A DNA stretch of 64,000 bases, taken from contig VTPC01000018.1 of NCBI GenBank assembly GCA_011009095.1, forward strand, positions 62,001-126,000. Reading direction: 5' to 3'. Numbering within the stretch: position 1 is the stretch's first letter; each line of letters starts with the position of its first letter. This DNA is from Ignelater luminosus. Taxonomy: Eukaryota; Arthropoda; Insecta; Coleoptera; Elateridae. This document shows, one piece after another, positions 23,440 through 34,530 of the stretch. Position numbers and translations under genes: made by a program. Below the pieces are notes generated by a model. The model did no database searches, was not told where the DNA came from, and saw only the letters and a program-made list of their open reading frames with translations.

Positions 23440-24345
23440 AAAATGGCTTTTAAAATTGGCAAAGTCGGAAGGATTGAAGAAGATTGGTCGCAAGTAAAAA
23501 CTGCTTTGCGCAAAACTTTGGTGATAAAATTGATCTCTAAACACCTCTGAGAAAATTTGTACGATTATCAAAACACAAAGATAAACATACCTACATTTCC
23601 CAAACGACTCGAAAAATTGAAGTCACAAATGGAAGTTAAGATTCAGAATGATGCAATACTTATTCAAAGCCAGAAGATGATTTTAATTGACCAAAACGAA
23701 CTGAATGCTTTAGATGTTTTTGCTAAAAATCAAGACGATAGATTAAGACTGGAAATAATTTGATGACCTATTAAAAGTCAGTAAGTAATTAGACACTTTC
23801 ATAACGAAACACGTATAAATGCATTATCCAAAAGGCACGAACCTGCAAAACAACCACAAAAGATTTCAAATATTTCAAACATTAAATTTCCAACCAACTT
23901 CTATGTGTTAACCACAAACAATATTAACTATATTAACTTAAGCAATTTCCTTTCATTCATTCAACTTTTGAAAATTCCCGTTAAACTGTTATTCGACGCA
24001 GGATGTCATTCTTCCATGCTAAAATCCCTTTCCCGTACAGAACAGATTTCCAAACTCAGAAAATCGAAATACCCCCAGAATCTGTTATTGCCAAAGAAAT
24101 AGAATCTCATTGCCAGAAAACACAGAAACAATAACAAAAGACATAGTCTGCGAACAAATTATAGCAGAATTCCCCGCCTGTGTGACTAGAGCAGAAAATC
24201 AAACTGCAAAGATTTTCATCAAAATTCTGACCAATTAACATTTAGGAATAAAATCAAACACGAGATCAAAACAGCACACCACGTTCCTTTTTATACCAAA
24301 CCTTACAGATACCCGTATATACATAAGGCAGACAAATAAATAAAT
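23440..24345 (+). pseudogene. Second errantivirus-like element: gag end, protease and first part of RT
   Basis: Fragments in three frames follow gag-pro-pol order. Gag: EEDWSQVKTALRKTFGDKID at about 23480, then LEKLKSQMEVKIQNDAILIQ and LIDQNELNALDVFAKN in the ORF from 23557. Protease: KIPVKLLFDAGCHSSMLK at about 23973-24026, with DAG for DTG. Start of RT: HEIKTAHHVPFYTKPYRYPY at about 24259-24320, where the frame ends. It resembles the provirus at 15.7-22.3 kb in kind but not in detailed sequence. No LTR was found, and everything after the RT N-terminus is missing. Confidence 0.68.
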
Positions 24346-24784
24346 TGTTATACTTCAGTGTTAATCGCAATATGTAGTAAAATTTCCCTTCTATGCAGAG
24401 ATTGCAATAAAATACTGAAGAATATAGCTCCCCCACGTGAAGAGATCAAACAAGCAGTCCTTGTTTGTTCATTTTATCGATAGAAAAGTTATATAGACAA
24501 AATAATAATAAGACATCTCCAAGTAAACGTAGCTATTGTTGGGTTTTGTAGTAATCGTTAGATTTAATAACAGTTTTCCTAGTAAAGTTGATGTTTATTG
24601 AAGGATGCGAATCCCTGTAAAGGTGTGTGGTTTTGTAACGAATGTAAATTGCGATATAGACCGTGTATAAGTTACGTCTGTCTTGATTCACCTAGTTCAT
24701 AAATTTGTTCTTACTTGTTTTGTAAATGAAGAATTGGGCCTTAGTCCTCGGCAGATTTTAAATGGTCAGAAGCTGTGAAGAATC
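24346..24784. other. No gene recognised
   Basis: Sits between a truncated LTR element and the start of an RTE LINE. It may contain an LTR fragment or the LINE 5' UTR; no matching copy exists in the window to test this. Confidence 0.4.
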
Positions 24785-27165
24785 CCTGAGAGGAAAATTT
24801 GTACTTGTAATGCTAAAACTATGTATGAAGCCGGCAAAATACTACATAATGCCATCAAAAAAAAATGAATAGACTCTCTATTTATATACGATAGACATAA
24901 CACGTGTAAGTGAAAAGCGCTGGACGGATTCCAGGCAACGCTCAATAAAGAGCCATCAAATATACTAACTGGAAATATCAACGGTAATCATGTCCACGGG
25001 GTAGGAATCGTTTTAAACAAATATACTGCCAGACACATCACAAATCTTGTCCCAATATCGGAAAAAATGCTGCTCATTCAAATTAACTCCTTTTCCATTA
25101 AAGCCAACATAATTCAAGTATACGCACCCACGGCCGATACACCAGAAGAAGAAGTTGAAGATTTCTATAATGGCCTGGCCAATATTCTGAGAAAACTTCA
25201 CAAAAATGAAATAAATTTAGTTATTGGTAATTTTAATGCTAAAATTGGACAAGGCAGATATGAGGAAGTCATAGACCCTTTTGGACTAGGTGATCGAGAT
25301 GAATGCAGAGATCGACTAAAGATTTTCGCAATGGAAGAACAACTAGTAGTCATCAATACGTCCTTCAAATTAACGCAAGGCGACTATACACATGGAAGCT
25401 ACCCCAAGATACTCCAGACCATATCACTAGAAATCAAATTGATTATATTATGATTAATAAATGGTTCAAGAATTTAGTAACATCGGTAAAAAAATACCCT
25501 GGCGCTGATATCAAATCTAACCACAACCTTTTAGTCGCTACTATTAAGCTCATATTGAAGAAAGTACAGCAAGCAAAGACTAGGAAATATGATCCAAGAT
25601 TATTGAAAAATGAAGACACAAAACAAGAAACACAAACCTGCATGGAAAGCGTACTGTCAAATATGGAAACTGCAAATGAAATAAGAGAAAAACTAAAAGA
25701 AATTAACGAAACAATTCTTGATGGACACCTTTGTCTAAAAATGGCGTAAAAGAAGATGTGGATGACCGATAACATCTTAAGTATGATGGAGAATAGAAGT
25801 GTCAATGACAAAAACAACATAGAATACAAACAAATTAATAAAGAAATAAAAGCAGGCATGATTCAATCAATCTCCACAAGAAAGTAAAGGAGACAGCAGG
25901 AATATACAAACCCAGAACACCGGGGTGTATAACAGACAATCAAGGTAGCCCAGTAGTTGACAAAGAACACAAAAGTTATATGGAAAGAATAAGTTGAAGG
26001 AACCTTTGAATACGACAGGGACAGCAACCAACTCATCCTTGAATGTAGCACTGAACCTCCAATTACACATGGGGAGGTCAAAGCTGCAATTAAAGCAACT
26101 AAGGTAGGTAAAGCTGCAGGGCCTGATAACTTTCATCAAATCAGGCATGATAAACTAATGACAGTTTTAAAAGTAACTGACCTGGACGACAAAGATCTCC
26201 GAATCAAAAATAAATCGATCAGCAGCATCAAAGTCGGAGACTAGTTGACAGAAGTAATACCAATAAAAAAAGTGTGCGACAAGGCTTATACTCTCCTGGA
26301 TATTGTTTAATGTCTATTTTGAGCAGAGGATATAGATGAAGGTATCCTGGTAAACGGTGAACGTCTGAGCAATAGTATCAGATATGCAAACGACACAGTT
26401 CTATTAACAGTCACCTCACAAGGTCTACAGACACTGGCATCCCGGTTAGCGGAAACCAGTTATACCTACGGTTTTGATTTTAACATCAAAAAGTCATACA
26501 CATGGTGATCAGCAAGCATCACATTCGACCTAGTCAACTACAGGTAAATCAGCAACAAGTTACGCAAGTATTCAGCTATAACTATCTAGGCACCACCATA
26601 AATGACCAATGCGACCACTCAGTAGAGATAAGCCAAATTGTGAATGTCAGGATAGCCCTTATCAGAGTGAACAATATCTTCAGAAGCCACGATCTACCAT
26701 TAAAAACTAAAATCTGCCGCTAAGTTCTTCTCTACGGAGTTGAATACTAGACACCGACCAAAGCATCTATGAACACTTACGGCTTTTGAGATGTGGCGCA
26801 ATAGGCGTATATTGAGAATCTCCTAGGTAAACCGAATCATCAACAGTGAAGTTCTACGTAAGATGGATAAACAATGTGAAATTATCGCCACCGTGAAACA
26901 ATGCAAACTAGAATATCTTGGACATATAATGCGGAATGGACAACGATACAACCTCTTACAACTTATACTACAGAGAAAGATGCATGGTAAAAGAGGTCCA
27001 GGATGGAGAAGAATATCGATCCAAAACTTACGAAAATGGTTTTCCTTGAACACTACAGTCAATAAACTAAAAATCGCCATGCTAATAGCCAACATTCGAT
27101 AGGGATAGGCACTGCAATTTTTAAATTCGACTGAGATAATTATAAACAAAATAAAATAATCTATA
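24785..27165 (+). pseudogene. RTE-type LINE: endonuclease and reverse transcriptase, many breaks
   Basis: It starts at the APE-type endonuclease (AKTMYEAGKILHNAI near 24810) and runs through HVHGVGIVLNKYTARHITNL, NIIQVYAPTADTPEEEVEDF, then GNFNAKIG where GDFNAKIG is expected, and RNQIDYIMINKWF and KSNHNLL where SDHN is expected. The linker leads into RT with the catalytic box RYANDTVLL (YADD to YAND) near 26380. It continues with VFSYNYLGTTINDQCDHS, the thumb (LLYGVEY), KLEYLGHIMRNGQRYNLLQL and IAMLIANIR near 27100. The two endonuclease residues and one RT Asp are each changed to Asn. More than ten stops or shifts, mainly 25750-26500. Both ends of the coding region are present, so this is nearly full length. 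Confidence 0.88.
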
Positions 27166-27745
27166 AAAATAGATTAAAACAAAATAATGTGTTTTTGAAG
27201 ACAAAGCAGAAACGACAGTCAGGCAACGGAAATTTTGACGACCATTCTTTCATTTCTCTGGACCTTTTCGGCAATGCCCGGACTCGATGGTCAACGGAAC
27301 GAATATTGATAGCTCTACCATTCTTAATTTATTATTCTTTGGGTTTTCGAGTTTGTTTAGTTACTTCATACTTGTCAGGTAGTCAAATGAAAAAATACTT
27401 GCATCTGCAAATTTAAAAGGTATCCGCCAACATTCTAAGCAATAAATGATGGAGAACAAGAAGGTAGGTATATCAAAATCGTTTCGACATAAGTAACCTT
27501 GTTTACACGATTCAAACTGTCAGATTTCTGTGGGTAGGTCTGATTTAAAAACAACGTTAACAGGATATAATGATAAATTCAGAAAGTAATGTACCCACTG
27601 ATAATAATTAGAAACAAGAATTAAATAAATCAATAGACTCCAGAGCCGTGCGCCAGCGTCGGTCCCAACTGAACACTTTTTTCAACGACCCCTTTTGAAA
27701 TCTGAAACAATTAACTGCTTGTCATACGTATTTAGATATTTCAAA
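27166..27745. other. No gene recognised
   Basis: Follows the LINE 3' end. Contains CAGAGCCGTGCGCCAG at 27641, which looks like a hAT-type end but has no partner. Nothing else is seen. Confidence 0.4.
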
Positions 27746-27749
27746 ACTA

Positions 27750-28340
27750 ACCTTAGCTGTTACTAGAGTTTTTTAACTCTTGGTCAGTCATCTCTAACGA
27801 CGCAGAACTTACATTAGTTCTGTAAGGTTTTAATTTATCAAATGTAGACACATCTTTATAAACGAACCGCGTTCGCTTGGATCCCACTGTTCTTCCCACT
27901 CCGATCGAGCTTCTTACAGCATTCGGGATGAGCCTATCCACTCTTTCGTGTTGCATTGGCAAGTGAAGTTGTCTTTGCACATAAAATCCTCTTAATTGCC
28001 ATCTTAGTACAATATCCTGTAAAGCTCTTACTTGTGTAGGGCGTCACATACTCACAAATGATTTGTCTTGGTACTCCAAATAGATTATTTCATCCATAAA
28101 TCGAATTACCGGAGCAGTCTTTGTGCTTGGTACCGCGTTGATCATCATAAATTTTGAGAATGACTCTTTATACGCTTTGCCTGAAAGGACTCAAATGGTT
28201 GGTGTGAAAGGTATTCATTCGAACGTATTGTATTTCTCAATCTCGGCTCAATGGTAAAATATCATTTAGACCGCTCAATAAGCTTTCGTTTTAGTTTGGT
28301 AAACGAATCTTCCTCGTCTTCTTTTTACCTAAGAAAATAC
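27750..28340 (-). pseudogene. Possible Gypsy integrase remnant
   Basis: Read from 28340 down: KFMMINAVPSTKTAPVIRFM and a degenerate YGVP-like region (IIYLEYQDKSFVSM), then RALQDIVLRWQLRGFYVQRQ and a basic C-terminal part in the 75-aa ORF at 27753-27980. The first block resembles the segment between the first and second catalytic Asp of Gypsy integrases (K-x-P-x-x-x-T-A-x-x-V-x-x-x). No catalytic residue can be placed with confidence. Confidence 0.35.
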
Positions 28341-28344
28341 AAGT

Positions 28345-30870
28345 TTCCTTTGTGAAGGTCGCTTACTTGCTTTTTCCAGGATGTTGCTAGTTTGATTCAT
28401 TTTCTTGTATGTGTTTAATTTATTCGGTATGATGTTTTTATTGAGATACTGTTTCAGCCTTTTTTGCTTGACTATACGTACTTTATAAAAAATCAGTCAG
28501 TAAAAAAGTCAAAATTACGGCAATAGTAAAAGATTCTTGCACCTCCCATAGGAGGCAGACAGGTTACTTTCAATTTCTACATGAACTATCAAATACTATT
28601 ATGTTTTCACTGATAATTTACATCCATCGTTTTGCTCTCGCATTTAGACGAGACTAGGGCTGGCCGATTGGCCGGTCTTATTCGAATCGTAATCTGGCGG
28701 CTTTTCATTAAATGCCAAATAGGAGGGGAGCAAGAGGAGGTTAAAGTTGGAAATTCTGCACTTTTGAAAACGAAGGATTGGGATAACTCGAGAAGGGGTA
28801 AACCAATTCTGACCAAACTTGTAGGATAGGTGGAGCATAATGTTCTTCGACTATCATACACACATGCAGCGAACGCGGCAAAAATCAACAAGATCGATTG
28901 GGATCTTATGGGCAGGGCTTGCAATCTGGGACCAGGGACGCTGTAGTAAAGAGAGCCCCCAAAGAATGTTCCGCTCCAGGAAGTGGGGGAGAACGGGATG
29001 GGAGTTTTGCAAAGATATCAAAACGACATTTAGTACCCCGATTCACCTGCATCTGATGACGCTCAAACCAATTTGCCTTCTTTGGACCTTTTTGGAGCGG
29101 GTATCCGAGTTTCTAAGAAAACGTAGTTGAAGCACTTTGATGCGCCGTGGAATGGGAAACAAAAAAGGTTCAATGCATGTTTTTCCTATTAGATCAAATT
29201 CTAGGTCGAAAACGCCAAACAATAAAAATGGTGCAAATACGGTTCGGGAATGAACACCCTTTGAGCTAGAGATATGAATCTTTTGCAGTAAGAAATTGCG
29301 AACCTTTTCTATCCCTTCTTGGGCCGTTATTTTCAGGTAATTGATTCGACATGTAGTTCTCCCAATTCTGAATGTATTTTGGCTCCAAATTCGATTAAAA
29401 TGCCCGGAGGAACTTTGAAGTCAGGAAATCGAGACGGTACGTCCTATCGACTTGAAACCTTAACCATTGTTCTCGTATCAACTCTAATAAAAAATGAGTG
29501 TTATTTAGAATACCATTAGAATCATCAACGACCAAAAGTTTTACCTTCGAAACTGACAAAGAATATCCAAATAGATTGTGTTTGTACTTAGTTTTTCAAC
29601 TCAAACTATAGCCGAGAGTTTCTATTCACTGAAAAGGAATTTTAACAACGAACGACATCCGCATGTGCTCAAACTGGATGTTGCTTGCTATAGCACTAGC
29701 GTGTGTAAATAAACAAACAATCAGATGTTGTTAAAGATAAAAAGTGTGCAATGCTCTCGAAAGCATTTGATTAAAGCAGCACTGATTTAAATATTTCTTC
29801 AATCAGCAAAAGATGGAAATCTGCTTTGAATTGATTTCAATTTAGAGTTCAGTTCATTTTTGATGGGTAAAGATTGCTTGGAGTCTACTTGCTTGCAATT
29901 AATATTTGAGTAAACCTCATATAGAACCAAAGTTAAAAAAGTGGAAATTCTAACCAAATCATTTGTTGAAAATTTCATTTGTGGCAATATACTTTGACAC
30001 TTTACAACTTACAGATTACTGTTTTGTTAAAACTCGAGTGTACCATCGTACCACGAGAAAACGAACAGATTGAGTATGTCATCAATAAAATAGTTTAAAG
30101 AAACCTCGAATAAAAGAGTTTTTCTACAGCACTGTCTAAATAATATCTATCGGTACTCCTAAAGAAAACTGTAGAAAACTGCCTTAAGTTTAGATGTGGG
30201 GCCTAGGGATAATTTTTGCTATACTCACTCACAAGGAGACGTCATAAATATTGAGTCGCGGATTTTGTTGTTTTTCTCAGTAAAACTTTATAGTCAGACC
30301 CAACAGATGTCACCATAAACACCGACAAGATTTATTACAGGGAGCTACGAAGCGTTTAGGTTCATTTACGTAAGTATACATACAGTTAAGAAGTTAATCA
30401 AAGGTATAGAGCGTCAGCGATTGAAAAGCATGCGAGGGATTTAGGATCAGGCATCCTCTTTTTCGACCAATATTAATCAGTTAAATGATTTTGCTTCATT
30501 TTTGTGTTTATTTTAAATCCTTGTGAATCTATTGTAGGATAACTAGCCCTTTTCGATCAAAACTAGGATATTTCTGCAAATCAAGTTTTGAGAACAGAAT
30601 AAAATTTTAACTTCAACAGGAAAGCTAAAAGGTCTGATAAGCTAAGTAAGTCCTAGATTCTAGCCAACTTCATCAATACCATTTAGCTACTGTATGGCAA
30701 CGTTCACGCGAACAGTCTCACGGTTTTTATCTGAGGTTTCAGATAATGAGAAATGAATTTGAAAAATTTAACTTTGAAAAATATTCTGGCAGAAATTAAA
30801 ATGGAAAAATATACAGTATAGAGGAAAGAGCAATAAAACAAATAAAAATGAAAGTAACAAAATAAATTCT
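28345..30870. other. No gene recognised; 28.6-29.5 kb is GC-richer and probably repetitive
   Basis: Between 28620 and 29500 the sequence is GC-richer than the flanks and has overlapping ORFs of 60-105 codons on both strands (for example 28607-28924 minus, 28840-29130 plus). None shows a known motif. The style of short phrases such as GAGATATGAATC recalls unclassified insect interspersed repeats, but no second full copy is in the window. 29550-30870 is plain AT-rich DNA. Confidence 0.45.
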
Positions 30871-30874
30871 TCTG

Positions 30875-30945
30875 TTGGAGACTACGTAGTGGTTACAGCA
30901 CGGGCACAGTGTTTTGTGCAAAAGGTTCCAAGAGTATTACATTGA
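30875..30945 (+). repeat. tRNA-like segment, possible SINE head
   Basis: A box A-like stretch TACGTAGTGGTTA (30883-30895) is followed about 41 bp later by a box B-like GGTTCCAAGA (30924-30933). This is the spacing and order of an internal RNA polymerase III promoter, and the phrase GTGGTTACAGCACGGGC is common in tRNA-derived insect SINEs. No cloverleaf closes well and no second copy is present. Confidence 0.35.
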
Positions 30946-33330
30946 GGAAAGTAAAGAAGGTTTGTTGAATAGTTCCTTATATTATACTCCTTCCAGTGAG
31001 TGCTGTTTCGGTTATCTAGAAGGTAGTGCCGTGGTGTCTATTAGTCTAAATGATTCAAAATGTCTTGTCAATCCGAACAGCCCTAGTAATCTAGAAAGAT
31101 CAATACAGACTAGGCAGACTTGAGACTTGATATTATTATTGATTATAATTTTATAAACAAAAGTGATTTGTCACTAGGGAATGCAAACCCAAAGATCTCC
31201 CAACATTCTAAAAGTAACATCCTGCTCAATCTAAGTTAATTGACATGAAATTACGGTTTTTGTGCGCCTCTACATAGACTTACTTCTGTAGAAGTTGAAG
31301 AATTGCTTTTTTGTAAAAGATTTTTTTTAGTATATCATAATATAATTAGTCGTGATGTCCATACTTCATAATTAAAAAAGGAACAAATTGGATCGTTTAA
31401 ATTCTGTTTTAGGAGAAAACTTTCCAATGCAAGATTAATTCATGAAAAACGCTTTAACCAGTAAACAAATATGTCACTATAAAAGAGAAAACTAAAGCAA
31501 GGTCGTGTAGATATATCTGTGTTGGGATTTAGAATGTTCGGAATGGATAGCTCATTTGTTAAGTCAATCAAGATCGAGAAAATTAAGGTTATTTTTCTAT
31601 GGAATTCGATTAGTTGATCCAGCTAAATGTACGGTAAACGTCGAAATATTTCTACTATCATAAATCACTTTGGAAGGCAGTGTTAAGCTTGTTAATAAAA
31701 TAACAAGAGTTATATAATATCGTTACTTACCTGTACATAAGTTGTAGGAAATCGACAATCATTATGTGAAAAATTGTGGGTTCATTAGAAATTAAAATTC
31801 TTGTTAGGTATAATAAATTGATTTAACACTATCAATAACTTAAGTTGAACAGTTATTTGATTCTAAAAGAGTTTTAATTAGAACAATAATTTATAAGAAT
31901 TATAATTTACTTAAAATAAATATCAAAATCGATCAATTTGTATTGTATATCAAGTTACTCAAAACAGTTTGGGTAGTAACAAAAGGTAGCGGTACACAGA
32001 TTTCACGGTAGAACCTTTGGAATTTCGTTTATTGCTGAGTATAATCAAAGAGAATCGATCACATATACTCAAGTGAAACGCTGCTATAATGAGCTAAAAT
32101 TAAAAAAAAATAATTAATATCATTCTTTGAGTTTCTAACCTCATGATCGTTATTTAACATTAAATATTGAGGTAAATTAATGAAATATACATTGACTAGG
32201 TTGTGGATCCTGTTAGATGTAAGTTAACAAGATTTTAACGCCCGCCTTAGAAATTATACACACTGTTAGCATAGGAAGTAACGTCAAAACAATTTGTAGT
32301 AACAAAACTTGTTAAAATTTCAAAAACTAAAGGGTAAAAAGAGGCAAGTAACAAACAAGTAAGCTGCTAAGTAAATAAATCACAACGAACAAAAATTATA
32401 ATTAACATGCAAGTGTAAATAGGAAACAAAATATGATTCTACTTGGGCTATTATTATAGTTTGCTTGGAATCAGACGAAAGATTTAAAAGTGTAAACTGT
32501 ACTCGAGTCTTATAATTACTAAATCGTAGTATACACCTCAGCGGAGAGTAACAATACCTTTCTAATACGGTAGGCCAAAAGGTATGCAAGTGACTGGATT
32601 CGCGTGAGTTCGCGTGGAAAATATAAAATGCGTAATAACAAAGTTTAATTTTGCCTAAATATGGCCACCTTACTATCATAAAAAAATTTAAATATAAAAA
32701 CTACTCTGCTGTGTAATACCCACGCTGTACTTAGAATAGGCCTCTACCTGTCTCATCCACAATTTAATGTTTCATATGCCAATCGTTAGTGCTGCTGGAA
32801 AGCTCGAAAGGTTTTAGGGTTCCAGTTTACAGTGGCCGAAAGCTGCATTTTTAGGAAAAGATTCATAAAATTCAAAAATTCATATCTCAGGCTTCAGACG
32901 TGTTTGGGAAATGAAAGACATACGTTGATATTCTCCATACCACGGAATTACTATACAGAACCGTACGTAAACAAGCTGTTCTAGTGTCCTTAATTTTGAA
33001 AATTTTGGAGAGATAGGGTAAATCAAAATTCATAACTGGTGCAAGAATGGAAGAATAAACTCGGAATAAATACCGAAGATGTGGCATCAACCAGCAACTC
33101 TCCAACTCCATAAGGACTATTGACATGGATTAATTATAAAGGATATGTATCACTAGCCTCACCAGTCTTGCCAAATTTCAGCCTATGTGCTCCGACCACT
33201 CAAGAGAAATACGTGTTTTGTGTTTTTCTGATTGGTACCCATCAACACTGATGAATGCACTACAAGCTGACAGTGACAAAAGATTGCTGCTTTCCTGCAG
33301 CGTTGTGCGAAAAGCGATTAGCTTTCCAAC
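30946..33330. other. No gene recognised
   Basis: AT-rich to 32700, then a GC-richer stretch (32700-33330) with phrases such as AATTCATATCTCAGGCTTCA and GATTAGCTTTCCAACGACAC. It directly flanks the hAT insertion and continues on its right side (34531-34960), so the hAT probably inserted into an older unclassified repeat. Confidence 0.45.
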
Positions 33331-33338
33331 GACACCAT

Positions 33339-34522
33339 CAGGACCGTAGCTAGGGGTAGGCAGAGTAGGCATCCACCTAGGGGCGCAAAAGGCAAGGAAC
33401 GCTAGGGAGTAATTTCTTCGTACTAAAAGAAACGGGATTAAATAAAAGACAGTGATAAAAATAATTCGTCAGTTTAAAACTACCTGTTATCTGCAATTTT
33501 TATGCATTTTTAAACAACAAATGAGCAGTAGCAGTACGAATTGGATTTGTATTGAATTTATGACTGACGCAAGGACACTAAGTTCTAATGGTCAACAAAT
33601 GTTTAGAATTCTTGAATTTTAAGAAAAGGAATACAGGAGGATTTAAGGGGTAAGTTGGAAAAGAGATAAAAACTTTCGTGGACTTCTGGTAACAAAAGGG
33701 CGTAAAAATTATTTAGAATGTTATCCTGTAGCAAAGAATAGACAGTTTTCGAATAAATGTTTCTACAGAATCTTACCAAATGGAGGTAGTGTTCACAGGA
33801 ATTGGACTTTTTACTGTGTAGAACGGGATGCAGCTTATTATTTTCCGTGTTCGTTGTTTAGACTAGGCAGTACCCAATTCTCTATGCCGGAAACAGGATT
33901 TAGCGACTGATGTTACATTGGCGCCAGAATAAAATAGCACAAGAATTCGGCTTGTCACAAAAAATGTGTTATCAAAAACTTTTTAAGTGAATATCAACCA
34001 AAATTACTTTGTTACTGAAGACATCCAAAAAAAATGGTATATTTCCGAAACGGAGAACTGGAATTATATTTTAAACTGCACTATGGATGCAATTTTGTTT
34101 TCCATAAAAAAACAATGAGACGCTGCGAGGATGCGTTGAAAAAATTAGACACATAAATCCCGGTAAACTTTTACAGACAATAGAACTACTAAGCCATCAT
34201 GACCCCATTATTAAACATCGTGTGGACTCAGAAAACAAATCAGCAAAATACTTGTCAACACAAATTCAAAACGAACCTATTGCAATAGTTAATAATTAAT
34301 TAATAGTAATAATTAGTTGTAAAGCATACGATTAAAAATATTTAATTAATTAATTAAAAATAACAATTAATTGTAAAACATGCGATTAAAAAAATGTCGA
34401 ATTTATTTTTAAATAAAACGGCATACAGTAAAATAGTTTCTTTCACTATTAGTGCACTGGGGAGAAGGGGGCGCAAAAATGCCAACTTGCCTATAGTAAA
34501 ATTTTGTCTAGCTACGGCCCTG
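33339..34522 (+). mobile_element. hAT transposon remnant with TTF-type zinc finger transposase fragment
   Basis: The ends are CAGGACCGTAGCTAG (33339-33353) and CTAGCTACGGCCCTG (34508-34522), a 15-bp inverted repeat with one mismatch. The flanks GACACCAT and AACACCAA match at 6 of 8 positions, a decayed 8-bp hAT duplication. Length is 1184 bp, so the element is internally deleted relative to an autonomous hAT (2.5-4 kb). Confidence 0.85.
33645..34310 (+). pseudogene. hAT transposase fragment (TTF zinc finger and following DUF4371-like region)
   Basis: The first part reads LECYPVAKNRQFSNKCFYRI, then a Trp/Tyr-Cys segment (NWTFYCVERDAAYYFPCSLF) and PETGFSD, the layout of the TTF-type zinc finger at the N-terminus of ZMYM-like hAT transposases. 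Further on, ELLSHHDPIIKHRV and AKYLSTQIQNEP match the block that follows the finger in that family. Stops and a frameshift near 33915-34000 separate them. The catalytic core and C-terminal dimerisation domain are missing. Confidence 0.7.
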
Positions 34523-34530
34523 AACACCAA

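Noticed and set aside
27641-27656. hAT-like terminus CAGAGCCGTGCGCCAG
   Set aside because: No opposite end or 8-bp duplication was found, so it may be chance.
28607-29130. Overlapping ORFs in the GC-richer block as a host gene
   Set aside because: ORFs on both strands are of similar length, which is expected from higher GC alone, and none shows a domain or splice structure.
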